Source of the DNA: Methylotenera sp.
Lineage (GTDB): Bacteria; Pseudomonadota; Gammaproteobacteria; Burkholderiales; Methylophilaceae
Direction: 5' to 3'
Length of the DNA: 64,000 nt
NCBI RefSeq assembly: GCF_029946165.1
Contig: NZ_JAQSDZ010000008.1
Coordinates: 124,001-188,000 of the forward strand
Both the position numbers and the translations under genes were made by a program. The notes under the pieces are model-generated. The model was not told where the DNA came from, searched no databases, and saw nothing but the letters and a program-made list of their open reading frames with translations. Of the stretch, positions 37,563 to 47,242 are shown in pieces; position 1 is the stretch's first letter, and every line of letters begins with the position of its first letter.

Positions 37563-38450
37563 CTATTTTTTAGTGCCAGTTAGCATTACCCAAGAATCCA
37601 TTGTTTGTGGGACATGCATGTTAAACCATTCAGCATAAATAGCACTTACGTCAGTAGCTTGTTCTTTTAAAATACCCGAAAGCGCGATTTTCCCACCAGT
37701 TTTGCAGGATTTTGCCAGTGCAGGCGCCAGTACGCTTAGTGCACTTGAGAGGATATTAGCAACCACGATATCGAACTCACGTGATTGATATTTGCTAGCA
37801 TGATAAAAAGCCGCAGCCACATCATTCTGCTCGGCGTTATATACGCTAGATTGAATGGCTTGAGGGTCAATATCAGTTCCGATAACTTCAGATGCGCCTA
37901 GTTTTTTTGCCGCAATCGCTAAAATACCTGAGCCGCAGCCGTAATCTAAAACGGTGTCTTGTTCAGATACTGTCTCAGTCAGCCATTTCAAACAAAGATG
38001 GGTCGTGGGATGACTACCTGTGCCAAAAGCTAGGCCTGGGTCTAATATGATGTTGATTGCATCTGCATTTGGCGCACTATGCCATGTTGGCACAATCCAT
38101 AAATTATCGGTAATTTTAATCGGCTCAAATTGAGATTGGGTCGCGCGCACCCAATCTTGCTCTTGTATGATTTCGGTAGAATATTGCAAATTGCTTAATT
38201 TGGTTTCTCGCTCCAAATCAGCAATCACTTTTGCAACATCAACACCTTCATCAAACAAAGCGCTCACAAGGTTTTGTTGCCAAATACCCGGTGGTGGGTC
38301 ACCTGGCTCGCCGAATATAGGCTGCTCATCTAATGTATCGGCATTTGCATCTTCAATAATGGCAGATAGCGCACCTTGTTCCATTAAAGTATCGCTAATT
38401 AAATCAGCCGTATTGTCTTGTGCTTCAATTTTTAACGATACCCATGCCAT
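37563..38450 (-). CDS. prmA: Ribosomal protein L11 methyltransferase
   Basis: PrmA methylates lysines and the N-terminus of ribosomal protein L11 using S-adenosylmethionine. The protein is 295 residues. The N-terminal L11-recognition domain (AWVSLKIEAQDNTADLISDTLMEQGALSAIIED) is followed by the SAM-binding core with DYGCGSGILAIAAKKLGA near residue 160, TDIDPQAIQSSVYNAEQND, and the substrate-site VVANILSSAL motif. It lies between accC (21 bases upstream) and the DUF3426 gene, and probably shares the accBC transcript. Confidence 0.96.
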   Translation of the reverse strand: MAWVSLKIEAQDNTADLISDTLMEQGALSAIIEDANADTLDEQPIFGEPGDPPPGIWQQNLVSALFDEGVDVAKVIADLERETKLSNLQYSTEIIQEQDWVRATQSQFEPIKITDNLWIVPTWHSAPNADAINIILDPGLAFGTGSHPTTHLCLKWLTETVSEQDTVLDYGCGSGILAIAAKKLGASEVIGTDIDPQAIQSSVYNAEQNDVAAAFYHASKYQSREFDIVVANILSSALSVLAPALAKSCKTGGKIALSGILKEQATDVSAIYAEWFNMHVPQTMDSWVMLTGTKK

Positions 38451-38471
38451 GCAAAACCCACTTACTTATGA

Positions 38472-39827
38472 TTATTTGTTATAAATGCCAAGCTTTTGTT
38501 CAAGGTAGTGAATGCTAGTACCACCTAGATGAAAAGCTGCGTCAGCCATCAGATCTGCGTGCAATGCTACGTTAGTGCTAATGCCGCCAATCATCATTTC
38601 TGATAGCGCAATACGCATGCGAGCAATGGCTTGGTCACGCGTGTCACCGTAAGTAATAAGCTTACCAATCATAGAGTCATAATTTGGTGGCACGGTATAG
38701 CCCGCGTATGCATGCGTATCAATACGTACACCAGGCCCGCCTGGCATATGGAACGTCGTGATTTTGCCTGGAGATGGTATAAAGTTGTATGGATCTTCCG
38801 CATTAAGGCGGCACTCAATCGCATGGCCTTTGAGTACAACGTCCTTTTGGCGGAATTTTAGTTTTTCACCAGCCGCTACAAAAATTTGTTGTTGAACTAA
38901 ATCAATACCGGTAATCATTTCTGTTACGGTATGCTCAACTTGTAAACGCGTGTTCATCTCAATGAAGTAAAACTCATTGTTTTCATATAAGAATTCAAAA
39001 GTACCAGCACCACGATACTTAATTTTGCGACAGGCTTCCGCACAGCGTTCGCCAATTTTGTCGCGTAATCTTGGGTTAAGTAATGGCGCAGGCGCTTCTT
39101 CAAGAATTTTTTGGTGCCGACGCTGCATCGAGCAATCCCGTTCACCTAAAAACACTGCGTTACCATGTTGGTCTGCTAATACTTGAATTTCAATATGGCG
39201 TGGTTTTTCTAGGTATTTCTCCATGTAAACCACTGGGTTACCAAATGCTGCTTGCGCCTCGGCTTTGGTCATATTCACTGAGGCAATTAGTGCGGCTTCG
39301 GTATGCACTACACGCATACCACGACCGCCGCCGCCGCCAGCTGCTTTAATAATGACTGGGTATCCGACTTTTTTAGCGATTTTTATGATTTCTGCTGGAT
39401 CATCTGGCAATGCGCCATCTGAACCAGGTACGCAGGGTACGCCCGCTTTTCTCATCGCATCCTTAGCCGATACCTTATCGCCCATTAAGCGAATAGTTTC
39501 AGCACGAGGGCCGATAAATACAAAGCCACTTTGCTCAACACGCTCTGCAAAGTCAGCATTTTCTGATAAAAAGCCGTAACCTGGGTGAATTGCTTGCGCA
39601 TCAGTGACTTCTGCCGCACTAATTACAGCCGGAATATTTAAGTAACTTTGACCAGACGGTGCTGGCCCAATACATACAGATTCATCTGCTAATTTTACAT
39701 ATTTAGCTTCTCGGTCTGCTTCAGAATGAACGGCAACCGTTTTAATTCCAAGTTCGCGACACGCACGCTGAACGCGAAGGGCGATTTCGCCTCGGTTAGC
39801 GATTAAGATTTTGTCAAACATAGCCAT
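38472..39827 (-). CDS. accC: Acetyl-CoA carboxylase biotin carboxylase subunit
   Basis: Carboxylates biotin on AccB with bicarbonate and ATP, the first step of fatty acid synthesis. The protein is 451 residues. It contains the N-terminal [33 protein letters not shown], the ATP-grasp glycine loop [14 protein letters not shown] near residue 160, the [15 protein letters not shown] block, [28 protein letters not shown], and the C-terminal [13 protein letters not shown]. It follows accB by 26 bases, the standard accBC order. Confidence 0.97.
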   Translation of the reverse strand: MAMFDKILIANRGEIALRVQRACRELGIKTVAVHSEADREAKYVKLADESVCIGPAPSGQSYLNIPAVISAAEVTDAQAIHPGYGFLSENADFAERVEQSGFVFIGPRAETIRLMGDKVSAKDAMRKAGVPCVPGSDGALPDDPAEIIKIAKKVGYPVIIKAAGGGGGRGMRVVHTEAALIASVNMTKAEAQAAFGNPVVYMEKYLEKPRHIEIQVLADQHGNAVFLGERDCSMQRRHQKILEEAPAPLLNPRLRDKIGERCAEACRKIKYRGAGTFEFLYENNEFYFIEMNTRLQVEHTVTEMITGIDLVQQQIFVAAGEKLKFRQKDVVLKGHAIECRLNAEDPYNFIPSPGKITTFHMPGGPGVRIDTHAYAGYTVPPNYDSMIGKLITYGDTRDQAIARMRIALSEMMIGGISTNVALHADLMADAAFHLGGTSIHYLEQKLGIYNK

Positions 39828-39853
39828 GTTGTTAAATACCTTTTAAATTTTTA

Positions 39854-40312
39854 TTAGCCAATAATAAATAGTGGCTCGCCGTACTCAACAGCTAAGCCGT
39901 TTTCGACTAAGATTTTCTTAACAACGCCAGCTTTATCTGACTCGATTTCATTTAATAATTTCATCGCTTCAATAATACAAAGCGTATCACCTACAGAAAC
40001 TGTATCGCCCACCTCTACAAATGGTTTTGCATCTGGTGAAGAGGAGCGATAGAAAGACCCGACCATAGGAGATTTAACCGCATGGCCTTCTTCAACCACT
40101 GGTACTTCAGCAACTGCGGTTTGTGGCGCTTGAGCTTGAGGTGCAACACCATATTGCGCAGGCGCAAAATTGGCATAATGCTGTTGCACTGGTGTGCTAG
40201 ATGTAAAATTGCGGCTAATACGTACCGTTTCACCTTCTTCTGTCAGTTCAAGTTCAGCAATGCCTGACTCTTCAACAAGATCGATTAGTTTTTTAAGTTT
40301 GCGTAAGTCCAT
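39854..40312 (-). CDS. accB: Acetyl-CoA carboxylase biotin carboxyl carrier protein
   Basis: The 152-residue carrier whose biotin shuttles between AccC and the carboxyltransferase. The biotinylated Lys118 lies in [16 protein letters not shown]. The N-terminal helix ([34 protein letters not shown]) and a proline/alanine-rich linker at about 45-75 precede the biotinyl domain that begins at [22 protein letters not shown]. It heads the accB-accC-prmA transcript, with aroQ 49 bases upstream. Confidence 0.97.
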   Translation of the reverse strand: MDLRKLKKLIDLVEESGIAELELTEEGETVRISRNFTSSTPVQQHYANFAPAQYGVAPQAQAPQTAVAEVPVVEEGHAVKSPMVGSFYRSSSPDAKPFVEVGDTVSVGDTLCIIEAMKLLNEIESDKAGVVKKILVENGLAVEYGEPLFIIG

Positions 40313-40361
40313 AGTAACCTCTAAAAATCTAGGAAAATTTTAGTTAATAACAAGAATAAAT

Positions 40362-40811
40362 TTAAGAATGATTGATGCGCCGAATTGCATAATCAAGCGC
40401 AAGTGTATAGCCGTGGGCACCTAAGCCACTGATAACTCCTACTGCAATATCGGTAAAATAAGAATGATGACGGAACGCTTCACGTGCATATACATTAGAT
40501 AAATGCACTTCAATAAATGGTACTTTAACAGCGGATAGCGCATCCCGCATCGCAACAGATGTATGTGTAAATGCGGCTGGATTGATAATCACAAAATCCA
40601 CTTTTGTCGTCGCAACAGATTGAATTTTAGTAACAAGATCGCCTTCAGTATTGCTTTGATATGCCTCTAAAGCTACTCCTGCTTTTGCTGCAATATCCGT
40701 TAAGGTTTGATTGATAGAATTTAGCGTGTCGCTACCATAATGCTCAGGTTCACGTGAACCTAATAAATTAAGGTTTGGACCATGCAATACTAAAATGGAT
40801 TTAGCAGACAT
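40362..40811 (-). CDS. aroQ: Type II 3-dehydroquinate dehydratase
   Basis: Removes water from 3-dehydroquinate in the shikimate pathway. It is about 149 residues from ATG 40811; a TTG two codons upstream is less likely. Family motifs are [20 protein letters not shown], the [14 protein letters not shown] segment, [40 protein letters not shown] and [15 protein letters not shown]. It sits upstream of accB, the common betaproteobacterial order. Confidence 0.96.
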   Translation of the reverse strand: MSAKSILVLHGPNLNLLGSREPEHYGSDTLNSINQTLTDIAAKAGVALEAYQSNTEGDLVTKIQSVATTKVDFVIINPAAFTHTSVAMRDALSAVKVPFIEVHLSNVYAREAFRHHSYFTDIAVGVISGLGAHGYTLALDYAIRRINHS

Positions 40812-40986
40812 GTGCAACCAATATGAAGAGCATTTTAGAATGTAAAATCGTGTAATTCATGGTTGCAAGTTTGCCGAAGTTAGCAGGTTTTGTCCAGTGA
40901 CTTCATACATTTAAACGAAATTAGCTTGCGTTCATAATTTAAGTAGTTGATTTGCTAGCTTAATCCTAATTGTTAAATAGAGGATG

Positions 40987-41541
40987 TTATTGCGGTAGTA
41001 GAGGTCGTAAAGCGGTCTCTAAAAGGGATTTATTGATGCGCCCAAAGTAAGTATCTACCACTGCTCCGCTCTCATTAATAATCACGGTATAAGGTAATAC
41101 GCCTTTATCATTACCTAAATCATTGCCAAGCACCATGCCTTCGTTCTCCGCCGCAAGTAAAGGGTAGCTTACAGGCGTTGTTGCCGAAAACTCTTTTACG
41201 AGTGCTAATTCATCCACAGCCATACCAAGCACAACCACATTTTTATTTTTATATTCTGTATATAATTCAGAGAGTTCTGGCATTTCTTCGCGGCAAGGCG
41301 GGCACCAAGTTGCCCAAAAATTCAGCACGATTATTTTGCCTTTAAATTGGCTTAAATCTTGGATGATACCGTCTGGATTAGATAGCTTACTTGCAAAAAG
41401 CGATTGAGTAGAAAGTTTGCTGTGGTCTGTAGCATATGTTTTTAATGTGGCATTTGGACTTAAAAAGTAGTAATAGATCGCAAAACCAAGCGCAAGCATA
41501 ATGGCTAAGTAGCCAAAATTAGAAAGTATTTTTTTTAGCAT
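40987..41541 (-). CDS. TlpA/ResA-type membrane-anchored thioredoxin
   Basis: A 184-residue protein with one N-terminal membrane anchor (about 10-28) and a periplasmic thioredoxin domain. The redox motif is WATWCPPCREEMPEL (near residue 75), preceded by LSQFKGKIIVLNFWA. Such proteins reduce disulfides during cytochrome c maturation or protect envelope thiols. It follows dsbD by 33 bases on the same strand, and DsbD is the usual electron source for this class. The c-type cytochromes nearby are consistent with such a role. Confidence 0.9.
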   Translation of the reverse strand: MLKKILSNFGYLAIMLALGFAIYYYFLSPNATLKTYATDHSKLSTQSLFASKLSNPDGIIQDLSQFKGKIIVLNFWATWCPPCREEMPELSELYTEYKNKNVVVLGMAVDELALVKEFSATTPVSYPLLAAENEGMVLGNDLGNDKGVLPYTVIINESGAVVDTYFGRINKSLLETALRPLLPQ

Positions 41542-41574
41542 AATTTGAGGGTTAGTTTTATTAATTTAGTTTGA

Positions 41575-43578
41575 TTAACACTGAGCGGTTAATCCTTGCT
41601 GATTTTGTGGTGCGATAATACAGCTATCACGTCTAGCTAAGGTTGTGCTAAAACGCTCAGCATCTTGAAAGCCAATGGTTTTAAGGGTTGTCATTTCTTT
41701 ACCTTGCGCATTAAAAAATGCAATACCAGGTGGGCCGAATAAGCCAAAGCGTTTTAGGAGGGCTTTATCTTCATCGGAATTTGCAGTGACATCCACTTGC
41801 AATAGCAGCGTGTTTTTAAGTTGCTGCTGCACTTTTGGGTCGCTAAAGGTAAATTGTTCCAGCTCCTTACAAGCCACGCACCAATCTGCGTAAAAATCTA
41901 ACATTACAGGTTGATTAGTCGTAGCTAGCTTTTGTTCTAATTCAGCAATGCTAGCAACGCGGGTAAAGTTTAACTGTGAAGGATTTTTTGATTGGTTAGC
42001 ACTGCTTAGCGTAAAGTTACTGAGTGGATTTAAGGCAGATTTAGCGCCAGAAAGCGCCCCAACAAATAGCGTTACGCCAAATATCAAAAGAACAACAGCA
42101 ACCCCTTTCCACAATTTAGTAAAGTTAGTGGCATGTGCTGGCAAACTATCTAATGCGCTGTGATAGACCGCGGTCACTATTAATAATATTGCCCATAGCC
42201 CTAATTGAATACTCACTGGAATAATTGGTGAAATCAGCCAAATAGCCATACCTAACATTAATACACCAAAAAAGTTACTCACCGCGTTCATCCAGTTACC
42301 TGTTTTTGGCAACAAGCTACCTGCAGAAGCGCCAATTAACAATAAAGGCACACCCATGCCAATGGCTAGTGCAAATAAGCCTACGCCACCTAAAAATACA
42401 TTATGGGTTTGACCAATGTAAATCAGTGCGCCAGCTAGTGGTGCGGCCACGCATGGGCTAACAATCAATGCAGAAAGTGCACCCATGACAAATACACCAA
42501 AAAAGTGACCACCTTTGAGTTTGTTGCTGGTATTGAGCATTTTGTCTTCAAAGCTTTGTGGAAGTTTAAGCTCATAAAAGCCAAACATTGATAAAGCTAA
42601 TAATATGAATATCAAGGCGCTGGCACCAAGTACCCAAGCATTTTGAAGTGATTGGCTGAGCAGGTCGCCAGATAAGCCCGCTGCGATGCCTGCTAAGGTG
42701 TAACTTAATGCCATGCCCAATACATAAGCCACAGACAAACCAAATGCATGCAGTTTTGAAGGCTTAATTTGCTTGCTTTGGCTGCCTACAATAATGCTCG
42801 ATAAAATTGGAATCATCGGCAGCATGCAAGGAGTAAGCGAAAGGAGTAAACCTGCAGCAAAAAAACCTGCGATGACTAACCATAAATTGCCGGATTTCAA
42901 TATTTTTGTCGTGTTATCCGTTTCGTTATCGTTCGAAACATTAACCACTGCGGCTTTTTCTGGGGAGCTTACAATATTTTTAGCATCAGCTAAATCTACG
43001 GTAAATGTTTTGGTCATTGGCGCGTAGCATAAGCCTTTTTCGCTGCAGCCTTGATAAGTCACGGCAATCTTAATGACATTATTTTTAATGTTAACTAAAT
43101 TGATTTTGGCGCTAAAATCATGGTTATAAACTTCCATCTTGCCAAAGTTTTTATCATTCTTAATTTCTGCAATTGGTAAATCTACTGAAGCGATTTGGGC
43201 TGATGTACTAGGTGTTAAGACGAATTTGATGCGCTCTTTGTAAAGGTAGTAACCTGAGACTACGGTAAAATTTGCTTGAATAGTTTGTGCATCTTTAACG
43301 GATAAATCCAACTGAAAAGCGGCATCAGGTGATAAAAAAGTATCTTCGCTGTTAGTTTCAATCAGAGAGTTTGTAAATGAGCTGAACTTGTTTTCAGCCG
43401 AAGAAACATTGGGTAAAAACCCCACTACGGCAATCAAGCAGAAAACTACATATTTAATAAATGCCGACGATTTAAGAAGTAAAGGGTTCACTATTAAGTT
43501 CACTAATGTTTTTTTAAAAGATTGCGCTTGAATGAAGAAAGCTAAATTTTTAGTAATTAAAATTAAACTATCTTGCAT
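41575..43578 (-). CDS. dsbD: Thiol:disulfide interchange protein DsbD
   Basis: Carries electrons from cytoplasmic thioredoxin across the inner membrane to periplasmic partners. The 667-residue protein has all three domains: an N-terminal periplasmic domain with the Cys pair in YQGCSEKGLCYAPM; a central multi-helix domain with LSLTPCMLPMIPILSSII and LIVSPCVAAPLAGALIYIG; and a C-terminal thioredoxin domain with DWCVACKELEQFTFSDP. The signal peptide (FIKYVVFCLIAVVGFLPNVSSA) begins unusually late, about residue 40, so the true start may be downstream of ATG 43578. TlpA-like thioredoxin follows. Confidence 0.94.
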   Translation of the reverse strand: MQDSLILITKNLAFFIQAQSFKKTLVNLIVNPLLLKSSAFIKYVVFCLIAVVGFLPNVSSAENKFSSFTNSLIETNSEDTFLSPDAAFQLDLSVKDAQTIQANFTVVSGYYLYKERIKFVLTPSTSAQIASVDLPIAEIKNDKNFGKMEVYNHDFSAKINLVNIKNNVIKIAVTYQGCSEKGLCYAPMTKTFTVDLADAKNIVSSPEKAAVVNVSNDNETDNTTKILKSGNLWLVIAGFFAAGLLLSLTPCMLPMIPILSSIIVGSQSKQIKPSKLHAFGLSVAYVLGMALSYTLAGIAAGLSGDLLSQSLQNAWVLGASALIFILLALSMFGFYELKLPQSFEDKMLNTSNKLKGGHFFGVFVMGALSALIVSPCVAAPLAGALIYIGQTHNVFLGGVGLFALAIGMGVPLLLIGASAGSLLPKTGNWMNAVSNFFGVLMLGMAIWLISPIIPVSIQLGLWAILLIVTAVYHSALDSLPAHATNFTKLWKGVAVVLLIFGVTLFVGALSGAKSALNPLSNFTLSSANQSKNPSQLNFTRVASIAELEQKLATTNQPVMLDFYADWCVACKELEQFTFSDPKVQQQLKNTLLLQVDVTANSDEDKALLKRFGLFGPPGIAFFNAQGKEMTTLKTIGFQDAERFSTTLARRDSCIIAPQNQQGLTAQC

Positions 43579-43664
43579 TTTAAATGCTCAGACTCCATTA
43601 CATAGAGAGTGAATGAGTATCATACGTTCAATATTACTTGTAATCCATTAAGGATGATATATCA

Positions 43665-44060
43665 ATGCGTTTAATAGTTACACTAGCCTTTCTTTCCTTT
43701 CCAATTGGGGAAATCTGGATTTTAATCAATCTATTTCAACAATATGGTTGGTGGGTATTATTATACTTAGTCGCCATGGTCTTGCTTGGCTTACAACTTA
43801 TTCGTGAGGAAAAGTTATTGTTTTCAGGTCGAATAATGCAAAGCCTTAGTCAGGGGTCCAATCCAATGAAAGCATTGTTTGGTAGCGCGCGACATATGTT
43901 TGCTGGCATATTACTCATAATTCCAGGTGTACTCACAGATGTAGTCGCCGTAGTGCTATTGTTAATACCTGTCGATAAAAGCACGATTAAGTCGTCTACA
44001 TTTAAGCAAAAAGCTGCGAATGATGATGTCATAGAAGGTGAATTTCACCGCGAAGAATAA
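43665..44060 (+). CDS. fxsA: FxsA-family membrane protein
   Basis: A 131-residue inner-membrane protein of the FxsA family. E. coli FxsA overproduction suppresses F-plasmid exclusion of phage T7. Hallmarks are LSFPIGEIWILINLFQQYGWW at the start, LLGLQLIREEKLLFSGRIMQSL, and the conserved AGILLIIPGVLTDVVAVVLLLIP segment. About three helices precede a polar C-terminal tail. It is divergent from dsbD, with 86 bases between, and is followed by the iron-sulfur reductase gene. Confidence 0.92.
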   Translation: MRLIVTLAFLSFPIGEIWILINLFQQYGWWVLLYLVAMVLLGLQLIREEKLLFSGRIMQSLSQGSNPMKALFGSARHMFAGILLIIPGVLTDVVAVVLLLIPVDKSTIKSSTFKQKAANDDVIEGEFHREE

Positions 44061-44125
44061 TGGAAATGCTTCTGTTAGTAACTTTAAGTAGAGGCACCAA
44101 TTAAGAATAAAACGAGAATCTAAAT

Positions 44126-45160
44126 ATGAGTTATCAAATCACTATTCAATCCAGCAAACATACCTACACCGCAAAAGCTTCAGAAACTATACTGGAATCA
44201 GCCATTAACGCGGGAGTGAATATTCCATATGGTTGTAGAAACGGCACTTGCGGTAGTTGCAAGGGCGATATTATTTCAGGTGAAGTGGATTATGGCGACT
44301 ATGCCTCTAGTGCGATGACCGAGGCAGAAAAAGTCGCAGGTAAAGCTTTATTTTGCTGCGCTCATCCACTGTCAGACTTAACCATAGAGTGCCGTGAGAT
44401 TCACGCCAATGTGATTCAGCCACGTATTTTGCCCGCGCGCGTAGAGCGTAAAGAGCAACTTTCACACGATGTGATGGCGCTATTTTTAAAGCTACCAAGC
44501 ACTGAGCATCTCAAATTTATGGCTGGTCAATACATAGAATTTTTACTTAAAGACGGTAAACGCCGTGCATTTTCACTAGCTAATGCACCACATATAAACA
44601 ATATATTAGAGTTGCATTTACGATTGATTCCAGGTGGTCAGTTTACCGAATACGTATTTAACGAAATGCCAGACAAAGCTATTTTGCGAATTGAAGCGCC
44701 ATTCGGTAGCTTTTTCTTAAGGGAAGATTCTGACAAACCTATCATTATGGTCGCTGGTGGCACGGGCTTCGCGCCAATCAAAGGCATCATTGAACACATG
44801 TTGCACAATAATATCATTCGCCCTGTGACTTTATATTGGGGCGCGCATAGTTTAAAAGATCTTTATATGCCATCGCTGCCAGCCGCATGGGCAGTTGAGT
44901 ATCCGCATATCAAATTCATTCCAGTATTGTCTGACGTTACCGCGGAAGACAACTGGCATGGCCGCACAGGCTTTGTGCATCAAGCCGTGCTAGATGATTT
45001 TGCCCAAATAGGTTTAGCAGACTATGAGGTATATTGTTGCGGCGCACCAGCGATGGTAGAGGTGGCGCACGCCAGTTTTGTAGAAGCTGGTTTGCCAGAA
45101 GATGAATTTTTCTCAGATGCGTTTAACTATGCAAAACCAACGCCTAAAACCATGACATAA
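44126..45160 (+). CDS. 2Fe-2S / FAD / NAD(P)H oxidoreductase
   Basis: A 344-residue reductase with three modules. The N-terminal plant-type [2Fe-2S] ferredoxin domain has CRNGTCGSCKGDIISGEVDYG (Cys near 38, 43, 46) and a fourth Cys in LFCCAHP near 76. A flavin-binding domain contains RAFSLANAPH, and the NAD(P)H domain contains MVAGGTGFAPIKGIIEHML. It resembles CDP-6-deoxy-delta-3,4-glucoseen reductase and oxygenase reductase components. No oxygenase partner is adjacent, so the electron acceptor is unknown. ATG 44126 follows fxsA by 65 bases. Confidence 0.9.
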   Translation: MSYQITIQSSKHTYTAKASETILESAINAGVNIPYGCRNGTCGSCKGDIISGEVDYGDYASSAMTEAEKVAGKALFCCAHPLSDLTIECREIHANVIQPRILPARVERKEQLSHDVMALFLKLPSTEHLKFMAGQYIEFLLKDGKRRAFSLANAPHINNILELHLRLIPGGQFTEYVFNEMPDKAILRIEAPFGSFFLREDSDKPIIMVAGGTGFAPIKGIIEHMLHNNIIRPVTLYWGAHSLKDLYMPSLPAAWAVEYPHIKFIPVLSDVTAEDNWHGRTGFVHQAVLDDFAQIGLADYEVYCCGAPAMVEVAHASFVEAGLPEDEFFSDAFNYAKPTPKTMT

Positions 45161-45241
45161 GCTTGGTTTGCTACTTAACCCTGATAATCAATTAGAACAT
45201 TTAATTCCGTAGCATTTTCCGCTCAAACTGTTGCGGATGGC

Positions 45242-45320
45242 TGTAGGAGAGGCTTGTAGCCCCGAACAAAATATCACTTCGAATCGCCCTCGCCATTCGG
45301 GGCTACAAGCCCTTCCTACA
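45242..45320. repeat. REP-like inverted repeat
   Basis: A near-perfect 25-base inverted repeat, left arm 45242-45266 and right arm 45296-45320, with one two-base difference and a 29-base spacer. The arms contain GGCTTGTAGCCCCGAA, a motif of the GGCTTGTAGCC type familiar from intergenic REP/BIME elements. It lies between the reductase and the cytochrome b561 gene. Its transposase (RAYT) is not in the window. Confidence 0.8.
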
Positions 45321-45430
45321 TTGGATTTAGGTTAATTTTATTATTTCTAATGGACAATAATCGGGGTTTAAGACTACCTTAAGAATTCAACATTATGATT
45401 TGCTCCAACCTTCAATAAAAGGAGCAAATC

Positions 45431-46078
45431 ATGGAAACTATTACTTACCAAAGAAAAAAGGTCTATGACCCCATTCTTCGGTTAATTCACCTTTGGAATG
45501 GTTTATCCATTCTATTTCTTATGACCACTATTTGGATCTCAGACCTTTTTGAAAAAGGTGTGGGAGAAAAAACGCTGTGGCAAATTCACATTTATATTGG
45601 TTATGCCTTAACAGTTGGTATTGTGGCTCGACTAGCATGGGGCGTTGTTGGCCCACGTCATGCCAGATTTTCGGATATGTGGCATCCCATTGTTTGGTGG
45701 GACGCCGTGCGAAACTTCAATTTACACGCCACGCCACGCTTCGGTCATAACACTTTAGCTAGCGGCGCCTATCTACTCGTTTATCTATTGCTGATTACCA
45801 TGGCAATCACTGGTCTTTCTCTCGCGGCAATTGAGCATAGTACGGGGCCATTTAACGCTTGGATAGGTGATATGCCTTGGTTGAAAGAGATTGTAGAAGA
45901 ACCACACGAGCTGATTTATTACTTTCTTATGGCGTTTGTGGTGGTGCATATCGCTGCTTTAATTTGGCATGAGGTCAAAGATAAAACGCCGCTTGCGCAA
46001 GCCATGGTCACTGGTTACCAATATGAAGTAGACCAAACTCAAAGCATACCTAACAATCAAGGAGATCATCATGCGTAA
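45431..46078 (+). CDS. Cytochrome b561-type membrane protein
   Basis: A 215-residue diheme membrane cytochrome related to hydrogenase cytochrome b subunits. Four helices are visible, with His residues at the expected heme-binding places (LRLIHLWNG, QIHIYIGY, EEPHELIYYF and VVVHIAALIWHE). It probably passes electrons between the quinone pool and periplasmic cytochromes. It starts a plus-strand cluster with the SHP-like cytochrome (eight-base overlap), diheme cytochrome c and a two-component pair. GGAGC is upstream of ATG 45431. Confidence 0.9.
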   Translation: METITYQRKKVYDPILRLIHLWNGLSILFLMTTIWISDLFEKGVGEKTLWQIHIYIGYALTVGIVARLAWGVVGPRHARFSDMWHPIVWWDAVRNFNLHATPRFGHNTLASGAYLLVYLLLITMAITGLSLAAIEHSTGPFNAWIGDMPWLKEIVEEPHELIYYFLMAFVVVHIAALIWHEVKDKTPLAQAMVTGYQYEVDQTQSIPNNQGDHHA

Positions 46079-46478
46079 ATCATTTTATTTACTAGGGTTA
46101 GTTTTCAGCCTGAATGCTTTTGCTGCAACACCTCAAGAGTTGCTCAAGCAATATGAGGTGCAAGCTAAGCAAGAGAATGCGGCATTTGCAGGGTTTTCTG
46201 CCGAGCGTGGAGCTAACTTTTTTAAAGCTGAGCGGACACACAGCGATGGTAAAAATGTGAGCTGTGCTACTTGCCATACCTCTGACCCGCGTAACCAAGG
46301 GAAAACTCGCGCCAATAAAGTGATTGAGCCGATGGCAACTATCGCAAATCCACAAAGGTTTACTGATGCCGCTAAGGTGGAAAAATGGTTTGGTCGCAAC
46401 TGCAAAGACGTATTGGAGCGCACTTGTACTTCGCAAGAAAAGGGCGATTTCATACAGTATTTAATCAGTGTTAAGTAA
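46071..46478 (+). CDS. SHP-like (DUF1924) monoheme cytochrome c
   Basis: A 135-residue periplasmic cytochrome with a signal peptide (MRKSFYLLGLVFSLNAFAA). The single heme motif is CATCH (NVSCATCHTSDPR). The C-terminal NPQRFTDAAKVEKWFGRNCKDVLERTCTSQEKGDF block matches the sphaeroides heme protein (SHP) family, which includes an additional disulfide pair. SHP binds oxygen and nitric oxide at an open heme site and is reduced by diheme cytochrome c, which is encoded downstream here. ATG 46071 overlaps the cytochrome b gene, indicating one operon. Confidence 0.9.
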   Translation: MRKSFYLLGLVFSLNAFAATPQELLKQYEVQAKQENAAFAGFSAERGANFFKAERTHSDGKNVSCATCHTSDPRNQGKTRANKVIEPMATIANPQRFTDAAKVEKWFGRNCKDVLERTCTSQEKGDFIQYLISVK

Positions 46479-46484
46479 TCTGGC

Positions 46485-46677
46485 TACCTTTATAAATCCA
46501 AGTTTCGTTGCTACACAGCGTTACTCACAAAAAATTACTTCTTACATATTAAATATATGTGGTGGCGCAATTTTTTGCTCGCGCCTTGTTTAGCTTATCG
46601 CACGATTGTTCTGGCTTTAGCCAGATTACAGTCGTGGTGATGCCCATCACGGGTAAAAACTAGAATTTATAAAGGTA
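46485..46677. repeat. Terminally inverted 193-bp element, MITE candidate
   Basis: TACCTTTATAAAT (46485-46497) and ATTTATAAAGGTA (46665-46677) are perfect 13-bp inverted ends. A second nested pair, TAATCTGGCT (46476-46485) and AGCCAGATTA (46619-46628), and an internal hairpin CTGGCTTTAGCCAG (46611-46624) add structure. It lies between the SHP and diheme cytochrome genes. No target duplication was recognised, so it may be regulatory instead. Confidence 0.5.
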
Positions 46678-46708
46678 CCCATAACAATTTAAAGTGATAT
46701 AGGAGAAT

Positions 46709-47233
46709 ATGATGAAAAAATGGATGCAACTATTAGTGTTAATCACCAGCATTACTTCCGCTGGAACCTTATTGGCAAGTGGAGGGTTTGGTGCGGGCGA
46801 AGGCAGTAGCAAAAATATGCCAGCTGTGACCAATGCAAAATGGAAGACAGAATGTGGCAGTTGCCATATGGTTTATCACCCAGGCTTATTGCCAGAGCGT
46901 TCATGGAATAAAGTGATGGCAGGTTTAGATAAACACTTTGGTGAGAATGCAAGTTTAGATGCGGCCACGCATGACGAAATTGCAAAGTTTCTCGCGGCCA
47001 ATAGTGCTGATAAGCAAGATAATCGCCGTTCAAACCGCATTAATGAGTCTATTCCCGCAAGTGCAGCGCTAATGAGAATAACTGAAACACGTTACTTTAC
47101 GAGCAAGCATGATGAAGTTTCGGCTAATACGTTTAAACGTAAGAGTATCGGTAGCGAATCCAATTGTATCGCTTGTCATAAGGGTGCAGAAAAAGGTGAT
47201 TTTTCTGAGTCACAGCTTAGAATTCCGCGTTAA
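46709..47233 (+). CDS. Diheme cytochrome c (DHC)
   Basis: A 174-residue periplasmic cytochrome. It has a signal peptide (MMKKWMQLLVLITSITSAGTLLAS), a first heme motif CGSCH in TECGSCHMVYHPGLLPERSW, and a second, CIACH, near the C-terminus. It matches DHC proteins, whose partner is the SHP heme protein. A gap of 230 bases holding a structured repeat separates it from SHP. The response-regulator gene follows after nine bases, so expression may be coordinated with the two-component system. Confidence 0.9.
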   Translation: MMKKWMQLLVLITSITSAGTLLASGGFGAGEGSSKNMPAVTNAKWKTECGSCHMVYHPGLLPERSWNKVMAGLDKHFGENASLDAATHDEIAKFLAANSADKQDNRRSNRINESIPASAALMRITETRYFTSKHDEVSANTFKRKSIGSESNCIACHKGAEKGDFSESQLRIPR

Positions 47234-47242
47234 TATTAGCCA

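Noticed and set aside
39083-39579. Open frames antisense to accC
   Set aside because: Shadow frames of the conserved accC coding sequence.
40746-40761. AGGTTCACGTGAACCT palindrome resembling parS
   Set aside because: It lies inside aroQ and differs from the parS consensus at two positions in each arm, so it is probably coincidental coding sequence.
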